Of a stretch of 64,000 bases of DNA, positions 24,722 through 35,018 are shown in pieces (positions within the stretch are counted from its first letter, which is position 1; each line of letters opens with the position of its first letter). This DNA comes from Phylloscopus collybita (Eukaryota; Chordata; Aves; Passeriformes; Phylloscopidae), in assembly GCA_027886175.1 (NCBI GenBank), contig JAJNNQ010000003.1, forward strand, positions 2,998,001 through 3,062,000. Reading direction: 5' to 3'. Made by a program: the position numbers and the translations under genes. Below the pieces are notes generated by a model. It saw nothing but the letters and a program-made list of their open reading frames with translations. It made no database searches and was not told where the DNA came from.

Positions 24722-25200
24722 GGTATTATTGTTATTACTGTTATTATTTCTATTATTATTACATTGCAATTGGAGTTTAGCTCTGCTGACACTGCTCCTC
24801 TTTGTGGTGCCACCAAGGGAAATTCCTGGATGATCCAAGATTCCTGGAGTTTGGGGTGGTTTAAGCCAGCAAGGTCCAAGGAAATTTGTTCTTCAGGGCC
24901 ATTGGAGCTCTTTGAGCCAGGTCCTCTGGGGAAGTTTACACACAACTCCACCAGACACTCTCCCTACAGTCTGATTTAAAAATCCCCAATTCTTCTCGAA
25001 GCTCCAAACCTGAAAAAAAAAAAAAAAAAATTCCTATCTGCTACTGCTTTAACAGATCTGCTGCAAACCCATGGCTTTCCAGCTGAGTTTCCCAATAGCT
25101 TTTACAGGGAATTCAGGGAAATTTGGGAGTTATGTGAAAAGCACAGAAATTAAATATAACTCAGAGCTTACCCAATACTTAATTGAAATCAAATAAAAAG
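24209..25200. other. Unique sequence with an (AAT)n microsatellite
   Basis: No gene recognised. An (AAT)n array of about 14 units lies at 24679-24721, and a short T/G patch at about 24481-24520. Confidence 0.5.
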
Positions 25201-25328
25201 CCAAAACCAACAAAATAAAAAAAAAAAAAACGAAAAACACCAAACCCCACAAATAACCCAAAACAAACAAACCAAAAACCTCCAAAAAACACAATATAAC
25301 AAAACAAAAAAATCCCCCTCCCCTCAAA
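25201..25328 (+). repeat. A/C-rich low-complexity tract
   Basis: About 128 bases of A-runs broken by C with a few T and one G. A shorter and less pure relative of the longer A/C tracts. Confidence 0.85.
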
Positions 25329-25577
25329 AAAATTAAGCCAAAAGTTGTGGTGTGTGGACTCTATAAACTTCCACCAAAATATTTTCATTTGTTTTATTTT
25401 ACTTTTTTTCAGAAGCTGCCTGAAACAATACATCCTGAATACATCCCAGTGAAAGAGCTGGAATGTGATCTAGCAGTCTGTGTCTGGGCATTAACTGTAA
25501 ACTTTTAAAATTAACTCTCCCTACAGGAATTTTGTTAGGTTAGAAATAATTATTGACAACAAAACACTCTCAAGATC

Positions 25578-26162
25578 CAGGCTCTGTGCTGCCCAGGGGT
25601 GCAGCTCTCAGCCTCACATTCAGGGTCACTCAGCTCTGCACAGAGCAGGGACACAAAACAAATCCTGGTCCTGCTGCACACCAAGGACAACTTTCAGCCC
25701 AGCAGCACAAACAAGGGTGGCTGGAGGGAGGGACAAGAAGGATGGGACCTCACAGCCTGGAGCTGGAATTGGACAATTCAACCCCAAAATGCAAATGGAC
25801 CAAAACTGATCCAAGTGTGAGACCTGGTGACCCTTTGTCCATTTCGTGTCCATTTTGGATCCATTTTGTGTCCATTTTGTGTCCATTTTGGGCCCATTTT
25901 GTGTCCATTTTGGGACCATTTTGGGTTCATTTTGTGACTATTTTGGGCCCATTTTGTGACCATTTTGGGTCAGCTTTGTGTCCATTTTGGGTCCATTTTG
26001 TGACCATATTGGGTCCACCTTGGGTGCAGCCCTGGCCAGGCTCTTGTCCTGCCCAAGGTGCACCCTAAAGGCCTTTCAATAAATTGGCCTCACTAGTAGC
26101 CCTCTACTTTATTCTCTAGCTCTGTTCAGTCTCTGTTCCAGGTCAGCCTTCCCGAAGCATCA
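25578..26162 (+). mobile_element. Solo LTR, minisatellite-bearing family, copy 3 (5'-truncated)
   Basis: Same family as 4003 and 17412. The first 35-40 bases, including TGATGCCT, are missing; homology begins near CAGGCTCTGTGCTGCCC. The 3' end reads AAGCATCA. It has the longest internal array: 16 units of 11 bp at about 25837-26015. AATAAA is present at 26078-26083, followed by a diverged stretch TTGGCCTCACTAGTAGCC not seen in the other copies. Confidence 0.87.
25837..26015 (+). repeat. 11-bp minisatellite, expanded to about 16 units
   Basis: Units of CCATTTTGNGN, with some mutated (CCATTTCGTGT, TCATTTTGTGA, CAGCTTTGTGT). It is the longest of the four homologous arrays. Confidence 0.92.
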
Positions 26163-28460
26163 CTCCAAACTCTAACAACTTCCCCTGTTTTTGAGGCTTT
26201 TCATGCAGAAGAACCAGAAGTTGCAGTGCCCCAGAAATGGCTGAGCTCAGGGCCGTTTGCCCTGACAGCACAGGGAGCAGAGCCACGTGTGCTGACAAAG
26301 GGGCTGCTAATGATGAGTGCAAAAAGAAATGACATTGTTGGTTCTGCAGGATCCCTCGCCGGGGAAAACCTCTGGCACGTATTTCACATCTTTAATGCTC
26401 GCCCCTGTTTGCTGTTACAAAGCAAATATTTGACAAATCCCCCCCGACTCTGAAGTTTCTCCAGGGCTCGGGGCAGAGATTTCTCTGCTGCCTGGCTGAT
26501 GTGTCAGAGGAGGCTGCAGGAATTCAGAGCAGGAAATGGGAGGTCAAGCCTGGGAGGAAAAGGAGGAGGATCTGAGGAGTTCAAATCTAACCCGGGGCAA
26601 GGACTGGCTCCATCAGCAGCTCCGTGGGCATCACCTGGAGCCATCAAAGAGGGACTGGGAGGTCTGGAGGCACTTCCCAGGCTGGGAGGTCAATCAAAAG
26701 GGGATTGAAGGTGCAGGGTTTGTTTTTTTTCTGATTTTATAAATCTCAGAATGCTTTGGGCTGAATGGATGCAGAGATCAGCAATTCCAACCTCCCCCCC
26801 ACCATGGGCAGGGATTTTTTTTTTTTCTGTTTGGGCATTTCCATCTGGCCAGGCATCACAAGGTGCCTTCCCTCCCACCTCTCTGCAGCTCTCCAAAATC
26901 CCAATTTCTCAATAAATCACCTGTGCAACATCATCACAGGCGACTCCCGTGTCACCAGAGGGTCACTTAAATATCAAATCACATTTATTTTATCCTGTGC
27001 TTATGGCTGAGATTCAGAGGTGAAGCAAAGGAATTCAAAGCCAAATCAAAAATCTGGAAACTTTCTTCCCACTCTTTTTGTTATTCAAAATATCCAGTTG
27101 GTTTTCAAACACATTTTTAATTGACTTCAGCAAGTTCTGCCCTGGGCATGGATGTGCCTTACGACACCTTTGAAAGTCAAAGTTGTTTCTATTTGCTAAT
27201 TAGATTTAATTTACATAAAAGCATTTTGTCATTTTCAGAGTTTCCTCACTTGCTTTCTTACAGTGAAGACAGGGGCTGGGAGCCAGAGTGAACCAAAAAA
27301 TTAAAAATAAAAAAAAAAATCAGGGAGAGAGAAGATGCAAAAAAGCGGGAAAAAAAATTTAAAAATCCACGCATCAAAGTTTTCAAAAATGTAGATTTAC
27401 ACTGAAAGCAAAATATTTAAATTTGTAATTACACAAAAGAGAATTTAAAAGTAAATGAATTAGCAAGATGGCTCTGATGGTGTTTGCCAGAATTTCCTGC
27501 TTTATTCCAATTAGCCATAACTTTATAATTTGACTTTTTTCTCTGCACCACTCATTCCAAGACAATGTCAGCGTTGAGTCCATAAGCATTTTGAGAATTA
27601 ATTAAAATGTCATGAAATACTTCTTTCATTAGCATATATATGGTCACAAAAATAATTATAATTACTTCTTAGAGGTGGAGGAGAGTTAAGTTTGATTGAT
27701 GGAATTAATGAAAACGGGGACAGCTCCACCATACTAAATAGCAGAAACTTGGAGCATTAACTATCCACTGTGTGAAGTTATAATAATTACAGCAAGAGCT
27801 CAAAAGATTAGTATTCAAGAAGAATAATGTACCTTAGAGCCTAAAATACCCATTGCAAATTATGGATGTATTTTCAACTGTTTATAACATTCTCAGAAGA
27901 AAAATATCATTTTGATGAACTTCCAAAGGCTCCTAGATTAATAGGTATTTGCAGCCTTACAGAGAGCACAATCAATCCCTCTAATCTTGTTATCAGATGC
28001 TGAACAGCTGGGTGACCTGATTTAAGTGCTGTGATTTTAAGGAAGTAATAATGGATAATGGTTTCCAAATGCCTGCTAAGAATTTGCAAAGCTGTATAAT
28101 ACACCCAAAGATATGCAAATAAATGGCATTAAAAGAAACATTATAATTAGCAGCCCGATGCACAGAAAGTGCTTGTGCAGCCATAAGCAACCTAATCTCA
28201 TTGCAGTTGTGCTGCTTTTAATTTAGTCTCCCTTAAAGACCTGCAGCACCGGAGTGATGGTCTGGGAAGCTCAGGTGAACAACCCAAAACATCCAAAACC
28301 AGAATTAAGTGGCACTAAACTCCCTCTGCAGGGTCCAGGCCTTGAGGTGGAAGTGACCAAAGAATAATTTTTCATGCAGAAACAATTCTCTTTTTAATAC
28401 ATTTAATTCCTTTGTCATTATTGTAAGTTATTCCCAGGTGGCAGGTGGCTGATTTTTAAT
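26163..28460. other. Unique sequence; AT-rich CNE-like block at 27570-28250
   Basis: No gene recognised. From about 27570 to 28250 the sequence is AT-rich, repeat-free and dense in TAATTA-type and ATTAGCAT motifs. This resembles conserved non-coding DNA, but conservation cannot be tested here. Confidence 0.4.
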
Positions 28461-28720
28461 TTGGGTTTGTTTGTTGTTTTTTTTGTGTTTGTTTTTGTTT
28501 TTGTTTTTGTTTGTTTGTTTTGGTGGTTTTTTTGGTTTTTTTTGGGGGGGGTTTTGGTTTTTTTTTTTTTTTTTTTTTGTTGTTGTTGTTGTTGGTTTTT
28601 TGGTTTTTTTGTGTGTTTTTTGTTTGTTTATTTTGTTTGTTTTGGGTTTTTTGTTTGGTTTTTTTTTGGGGTTTTTTTTGGGTTTTTTTTTGTTTGTTTG
28701 TTTGTTTTGTTTTGTTTTTG
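28461..28720 (+). repeat. T/G-only low-complexity tract
   Basis: About 260 bases, nearly all T and G, with a run of eight G near 28544-28551 and a (TTG)n patch near 28579. Both strands carry spurious long open frames. Confidence 0.94.
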
Positions 28721-29667
28721 AGAGCAACTGCCAAGTTTGTGAGGAATTATTTTGCAGAAGCCTGAACTGCATTTTAAAGGTCTTTTCTTTTTTTATAAGA
28801 CACTTCTAATCTCACATTTTTCCCCCCCCTCCCTCCAATCACACAAACAGTTTAAGGCTAAAAAAAGCCCTCCCTGGTAGGAAGGAGAGGGAGGGAGTGG
28901 GTACCCACAGCTGTGCCTGCTGCTGCCAGGGAGTTTGTTTTCCACTCTTGTGTTGATGGAGATGCTCCGACAGTTGTGGTGCCAGATTCTCACAAATGCC
29001 ATGTTTTGCAAACTGCCAAATTAAGGAGGGAAGATCTCGGGCTTTAAGCGTAATGTTTTAAATGTTTCCCTTTATTTTTTTTTTTCTGCTGAGGGAGCAT
29101 ATGGTGGAAAGGCAACACGTTCCAAATGGCCTGGCTGGTGCCAGGGAAGGATCACAGCGTTTGCAGGAGAATTTCTCTGCTTTGGAATCGTCGGTCAAGA
29201 GGGAGAAACTTCCACTAAATCCAGAAATCCCTGCAGCCTCTCATTCCTCTGAGCTGTGAGCCTCGTGCTGGCACTTGGAGGGATGGAATTTTATCTTCCC
29301 CTTCTCAGGCTGGGTTTACAACTCCTTGTAGCTAAACTAGACCTTTACTCCAGTAGGACTGAGCTATCTTCAGGGAGTAAAGGAACAAGATGGACCTGGA
29401 GTGGAGTGTTGCTGTTCCCAAGTCAAACAGCAGCGGGAGGACAGTGACAGGCTCTCGAGGTTCTGCCCCGGGGCTCACCCTGACTTGAGCATCCTGATTC
29501 CATGAGGAATCTGTCATGTAGGGAGTGCTCAGTCACCCCAAGAACAATTCACAGCTGGGTTGGGAAGGGCAACTGGAGAATCCTTCCTTGTGCTAAAGAC
29601 ATCTCTGCAGCCCTTCCCTGTCCCTGGGCTGGATCTTCACCTCTTCAGCTGCCTTGCAGGAGGGCTG
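28721..29667. other. Unique sequence, no gene recognised
   Basis: Mixed-composition DNA with no repeat family that I can name and no supported coding region. Confidence 0.4.
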
Positions 29668-30223
29668 AGATGCCTTGGGGAGGCTGAGCTGGAACAGAGG
29701 CTGGACAGAGCCAAAGAATAAAGTAGATATTTATTGAAAGGCCTTTAGGGTGCACCGTGGGCAGGACAAGAGCCTGGCCAGGGCTGCACCCAAGGTGGAC
29801 CCAAAATGGACACAAAATGGTCACAAAATGGACCCAAAATGGACCCAAAATGGACACAAAGCTGACTCAAAATGGTCCCAAAATGGACCCAAAATGGACC
29901 CAAAATGGACCAAAAATGGTCACAAAATGGACAAAGGGTCACCAGGTCTCACACTTGGATCAGTTTTGGTCCATTTGCATTTTGGGGTTGAATTGCCCAA
30001 TTCCAGCTCCAGGCTGTGAGGTCCCATCCTTCTTGTCCCTCCCTCCAGCCACCCTTGTTTGTGCTGCTGGGCTGAAAGTTGTCCTTGGTGTGCAGCAGGA
30101 CCAGGATTTGTTTTGTGTCCCTGCTCTGTGCAGAGCTGAGTGACCCTGAATGTGAGGCTGAGAGCTGCACCCCTGGGCAGCACAGAACCTGAAAAAACAC
30201 CAAAGCTCAAATTTCAGGCATCA
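29668..30223 (-). mobile_element. Solo LTR, minisatellite-bearing family, copy 4 (inverted)
   Basis: Full-length copy on the minus strand. It begins, read in minus, TGATGCCTGAAATTTGAG at 30223 and ends near 29668 with one change in the last base. The complement of 29730-29735 is AATAAA. The 11-bp array has about 12 units (about 29796-29930). The flanks are GCTG and GCAG, an imperfect 4-bp duplication. It lies 3.5 kb from copy 3 in the opposite direction, so the two are not the ends of one provirus. Confidence 0.88.
29796..29930 (-). repeat. 11-bp minisatellite inside LTR copy 4 (12 units)
   Basis: On the plus strand it reads as ACCCAAAATGG, ACACAAAATGG and TCACAAAATGG units, the complement of the arrays in the other three copies. 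Confidence 0.92.
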
Positions 30224-31632
30224 GCAGGACTGTCCTTCAGCCTGGGCTGGAGCTCCTTTCCCTGCAGGACACCCTGGCCTGTACAGGGGAACTCCCACAT
30301 AATAATTTATATGAATTTATTTCCCTTTCTGCCTCCTGTGACCGCTGCCTGAAGCCCAGGAGTTCCTCCCCTTGGCACAATTGTTCTCCCGTTGTGAGTT
30401 GAGAACGGGGGCCTTCATCAATTATTCATTGCTCTGAAGATGTAAGAACTTATCTCAGGGCAAACTGGTGTTCCTTCTCGCTCCTCAGGAGCAGGAGTTG
30501 GGAAACTTGTGCACCTCAGCCGGGAGCTCCGCTCTCGTTGAAGGGAAGGAAAAATCCACCTCCAGCAAACCTTCCTTGCATGTGGGAATGAGGAGCTCCA
30601 CTTCAGCAGCACCCCAGGCTTATAAATAGGGATGTTGGAAAGAGGCTGAAATTTTTCCAGTAGAACTATCAGAATTATTCTGTATTAACTTTACCTTTCT
30701 TTATTCTTATTCATATTTAATCGTTCTCCTTAGAGGGCTCCTACCTTCGAAATTAGGGAGAAGAAATGCAGGTGTAGAAATGAACTGAATTTTTTTTTTT
30801 TTTTTTGAAATGAACACTTTGCATTTCCATCTCTTTGGGTTTCACTCCCAATATCAGCTTGGTTGCAGTTGCTCAAACAGAGTCATGTCAAAGGTTTTCA
30901 TATGATGTTGCTTTCAATTTAAATATTTCTTTATGGAATGAGGTAGATTATTTGGCACAGAAAACAATGCATTTATTAACATGCCATGAGTTATGTTTCC
31001 CAAAATCTCTCAACTCTCCTACTAATTTTTTTCGTAATATCACCACTGATAAACCTTTTACTATGTCAAAGGAATTAGGCTAAATTTAAGCTTTTCTGAT
31101 AATCCTAAATAATGCTGCGATCCCACTGTTTATCTTTGAAAGTATTTACCATGAAATGAGAAGAGTAAGGCTCAGAAAAGTAGAACTATGTTTCTTAATT
31201 TAAAGTAATTTGTGGGTTTTTTTTCCTATTTCTCTGTTTCTCCATCCTTGGGAGAACAAACCTGAAACAACAAAGTCCTGGAAATAAGCACAACTTATCC
31301 TATTGAGATTTCTACATGCATCTCTTACAGAAAATCATTGAAACCTAACACCAGCTTAAAAAAAAAGAACAGAAAAAAAGAAAAAAAAAAGGTCTGAGGA
31401 GATTATGAATAAAAGCTACTGCTGGCTTTGTTTTTAATGAGATACTGAGAGCAATTTTATTCTTGCCCATATTTTTACTCACATTTAATGTAACCCAGGT
31501 TATTTTCAAACCAACTCTCTAAAACAGGACAAAACCCTCCCATCTCCTGCCAGTTTAGGAATATGCAGGTGCTTGCATCTTTCAGAGCCTTTGTGAATAT
31601 TGTACAACTTTCAAGTCTAACCTACTTTCCCT

Positions 31633-31634
<2 letters not shown>
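30224..31634. other. Unique sequence, no gene recognised
   Basis: Mostly AT-rich. A T-run lies near 30791 and an A-rich patch at about 31359-31391. An 82-codon frame at 30835-31083 has no recognisable domain. Confidence 0.4.

Positions 31635-31673
<39 letters not shown>
31635..31673 (+). repeat. Poly-T homopolymer (39 T)
   Basis: An uninterrupted run of 39 T, the longest homopolymer in the window. The true length is likely to vary and to be error-prone in assembly. Confidence 0.97.
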
Positions 31674-32261
31674 CCTAGAAATGTTCTCTAGTCCCTTATG
31701 AATGTTGCAAAAGATTCACAAATTCTGAGTGCTGCATAAGGTGGCAAAAATTAACATCTCCAAGAATGTCATTGAGATGGGCAGACATCTCCCCCCCCCC
31801 ACCCAGCCCCAGTAAGCTCAGCTTTGATGAGACTGGCTTAAAAAGGAATTTTTAAACCTCTCCAAACCTACAGGAAAAACATCATGCCAGTGACGAATTT
31901 GCTGCAAAGTTACCTGTTCTCCTGTGGATCAAAACATGTTGGAATAGCCTGAAAGACACTGCTTTATACCCCATTAGGTTTATTATGCTCTGCATCCCTG
32001 AATTTCTGCGTTTCCCAAATGGCTGAGTGGAGGAATCCTTTGGATAAGACTGGGGTTTGGGTTTTTAGCTCTTCCCCATCTCCAGCCAGGTAAATAAGGC
32101 CAGAAATAAAACCTTCAGTAGCTCAAAGGGTGGAAGTCCAGACTGGGTTTGGAACACAGAGAGTTTATTGACTGCCCAGGGAGGGGGAGCCTGCTTCTGG
32201 TGTGCTGAGAGGCAGGGCTCTGCTCCATTCACACTGCTTCTGCTTCCAACACAGCTGAACC
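31674..32261. other. Unclassified; possible LTR remnant at about 32090-32251
   Basis: On the minus strand 32251 begins TGTTGGAAGC, and AATAAA occurs as the complement of the TTTATT near 32164. This could be an LTR, but I could not find its other end or a target duplication. Confidence 0.3.
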
Positions 32262-32350
32262 TAAAAAAAACCAAAAAAACCACAACAAACCAAAAAACCA
32301 AAAAAACACTAAACCCTCCCCAAAAAGAAAACCCCAACCAACCAAAATAA
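32262..32350 (+). repeat. A/C-rich low-complexity tract
   Basis: About 90 bases of A-runs broken by C, directly upstream of a CR1 end. Confidence 0.85.
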
Positions 32351-32377
32351 ACTTGTAAAATGGAAGAGAAATTGTAA

Positions 32378-32505
32378 TTGCCCCATCCCTGGAAGTGTCC
32401 AAGGCCATGCTGGGCTTGGAGCACCCTGGGATAGTGGAAGGGGGTGGAATGGGATGAGCTTTAAGGTCCATTCCAACCCAAACCATTCCATGATTCCATG
32501 AATTG
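32378..32505 (+). mobile_element. CR1 LINE 3' end
   Basis: Plus-strand CR1 terminus: CCCCATCCCTGGAAGTGTCC, GGCTTGGAGCACCCTGG and CAACCCAAACCATTCC, then the tail ATGATTCCATGA. Confidence 0.9.
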
Positions 32506-33598
32506 AAAAATTCCCATTATTACCTCTCAATCCTTGAAGGGAAACACAGCAAAATTCTGTCTCTATCACAGCATTTGATGGGGTGGGATGGGGAAGACCC
32601 AGAAGAGGAAACCAGTCCCAATTGATCCTACAGAGCTTTAATTTGGGCATCTCAGAATTGCACCTGGCCAGTCAGAAGAATTAAAGTAATCCTTTGAGTG
32701 AAAACAATAAATCCCCCAGCAAAAATCCCATCATAAAACCTACTTTGCTTATAAAAACACAAAAGGACGTTCCTGTCCAAAGATCTAGTGACAAACGAGG
32801 GAGGGGAAAAAAAAACCCCCACACATTCATAGCTTCAGAATACATGACATTTAATTACCAGAGGCTGCTGCTCACAGAAGATGTACAGCCAACTGCATGG
32901 CCTTGGCTGCAGTACATGAAACTATTATATTATCAAAGATTTATTTCTTAAAAGTGCATCAGTTCCAGCTAAAAAGAGCCTGAAGTCGCCCATGGTGCAC
33001 TGGGTGTCTGACAGGTGACTTAATGGTGTTACCACAGAAAAGAGCAGGCTTTGGGGGCTCTGACAAATCCAGCATCTCCTGCTTGGGAGCACTCAGGATG
33101 TGACAAGTCATTAACTCCAGCCTCTGTTCCTTCAGTGAATATTCCCCCTCCGAAGACAAGCATTTCCTTTTGGAGGGAACTGAACCAAAATCCAGGTGGA
33201 AATTTCCCAGTCTTCCCCCACAAGTGCAGGGTGTTGTTGCATTTGTGCATTTGCACAAAGAGAACCATTTGTAAAAGTTCAGGAATGGAACATCAAGCTT
33301 CTTTTTTTCCCTTAAAAAAACCCCCTCAAAAATAATTGGTTATTTTTCTTTACAGGCTAGATGGTCGAAGAAGTGAAAAAATTGTTTTGCTAGATGAAAA
33401 TGCAGGGATATGGGAGCTGTGATTTCCTGCTTTGGAGGAATCACTGGGACTTTAACCACGGCACTTTTGTAACTTTTATTGAGAATTCAGATCCAAGTAA
33501 CAGTCCTTGAACACCAGAATTTTGCCAAAGACTTGAAAGAGATGGCTGCCTCTTGTTCTGGCTAGAATACTCAATTGGTAAAGCAATTATTTTCCCTC
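32506..33598. other. Unique sequence, no gene recognised
   Basis: Moderate GC. Overlapping frames on both strands around 32959-33335 have no domain. Confidence 0.4.
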
Positions 33599-33810
33599 AA
33601 AAAAAACCAAACAAACAAAACAAACAAACAAAAACCCCAACAAACAAACAAACAAAACCCCCACAAAAACTCCAAAAAAACCCCACCAAAAAAACTCCAA
33701 AAAACTCCCCAAAAACCCCCCAAAAAACCCTCAAAAAAAACCCCAAAAAACCCAAACCCACCAAAACCCAAAACAACAAAAACCACAAAAAAACCCCCAA
33801 AAAACCAAAA
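33599..33810 (+). repeat. A/C-only tract, C4A4-like
   Basis: About 212 bases made only of A and C apart from a few T and a G near the end. The central part (33656-33780) alternates runs of three to five C with runs of four to eight A. On the minus strand this is GGGG-TTTT-like, resembling telomere-type G-rich DNA. Confidence 0.94.
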
Positions 33811-33910
33811 GAAATTATAAACTTTCATTTCCATTTTCTACTTTAACAACACTTCTTTTACTAACTCACCCAGACACCAGATTGTGCTATGAAGTGTTGA
33901 CACACACAAG

Positions 33911-33985
33911 AAAAAAACAAAAAAAACCCAAAAAAACCCCAAAAAACCACCAAAACCGAAAAAAAACCCCAACACAAAACACACA
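33911..33985 (+). repeat. A/C-rich tract
   Basis: A second, shorter A/C tract about 100 bases downstream of the first, again with CCC and CCCC runs in A-runs. Confidence 0.85.
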
Positions 33986-34740
33986 TAAAAACCCAAACAT
34001 AAAACTCCAGGTTATGACACACAGATTCCTCACTAAAATATAAGCAGACTATTTTTTTTTTTTTTTTGGGCCACTGCTCCAGGATATATATATTTTTACT
34101 CAACATCTTTGATTATGCTGCCACCAGCAGCTTTTAAGACATAAAAAGGCAAATGACAGGTGCTGTCAGTGACTCGAACAAAAGCTGTGGAAATTCACTG
34201 AGCGTGTAATACGGTGGATTTTAGCAAAGCCAAAGAAAAAAAACCAAAAAAAACCCACGGTAGCTTTGACTAACTTGATCTTTCAGAAAGCTGTTTGAGG
34301 GAGAGAGGCAGGAAATAATGAATTGGATGGAGCGTTACATAACAAAGAACTCCTCGGGGTCTTGTCTGCTGCCTTATCTCATAAATTGTAATGATTTTCG
34401 TGTTAGATCAAAGAAGAGCATAAAACAAAATTGAGATGAAAACAACTATTCATTGCCCTGGAGTGCAGAGCTTTTGTTTTAAGACACTCCTAAGCAGCGC
34501 TGTGGAAGGTATTTCTTCCCCTACACAAATCACTGCTCTGTAATCTTGCCTGTGACAGCAGGAGCAGCTCCACTGCTGGAGCACACACCTCTCAAAGCAG
34601 CTTTATCTGACTTTGCTCCCAACTGATGGGCAGCCAGGTGGAGTCTTTTTATTCCCTTTTGGATTTATTTTAATTTTTTTTTTTTTTTTTTTAGGGGGGA
34701 GGGAAGAGGGAAGAAAGGATGATTGTCACTCCCCCCACTC
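33986..34740. other. Unique sequence, no gene recognised
   Basis: Contains one copy of an exact 38-bp repeat (34362-34399) and an (AT)n patch near 34085. A T-run lies near 34675-34692. Confidence 0.45.
34362..34399. repeat. 38-bp exact direct repeat, copy 1
   Basis: Identical to 35381-35418, in the same direction, 1,019 bp apart. The shared block starts TTGTCTGCTGCCTTATCTC and ends TGTAATGATTTTC. The flanks on both sides are unrelated. Confidence 0.95.
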
Positions 34741-35018
34741 AAAAAAAAACCCAAAAAAAAAAAACCCCAACCAAAAAAACAAACCACCAACCAACCAAAA
34801 AACCAAACCAACCAACCAACCCCCAAAACAACAACAACAAAACCAAAACTTAAAAAACAAAACAACAAAAACCCACAAAAAAACCCAAAACAAAACAAAC
34901 CACAAAAAAACCCACAAAAAACAAACAAAAAACAAAACAAAAAAACCCACAAAAAAAAACCACCACCAAAAAAAAAAAAAAAAAAACCCACACAAAAAAA
35001 ACCAACCCAAAAACACCA
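34741..35018 (+). repeat. A/C-only low-complexity tract
   Basis: About 278 bases of A and C with almost no G or T, lying inside the interval bounded by the 38-bp repeat pair. Long frames on both strands are artefacts. Confidence 0.94.

Noticed and set aside
25553..26068. 171-codon frame
   Set aside because: It runs through LTR copy 3; the repeated residues come from the 11-bp minisatellite.
25578..30223. A provirus bounded by LTR copies 3 and 4
   Set aside because: The two LTRs point in opposite directions, and the 3.5 kb between them has no retroviral coding frame.
32090..32251. Possible LTR on the minus strand
   Set aside because: Has a TG start and AATAAA, but no second end or target duplication could be found.
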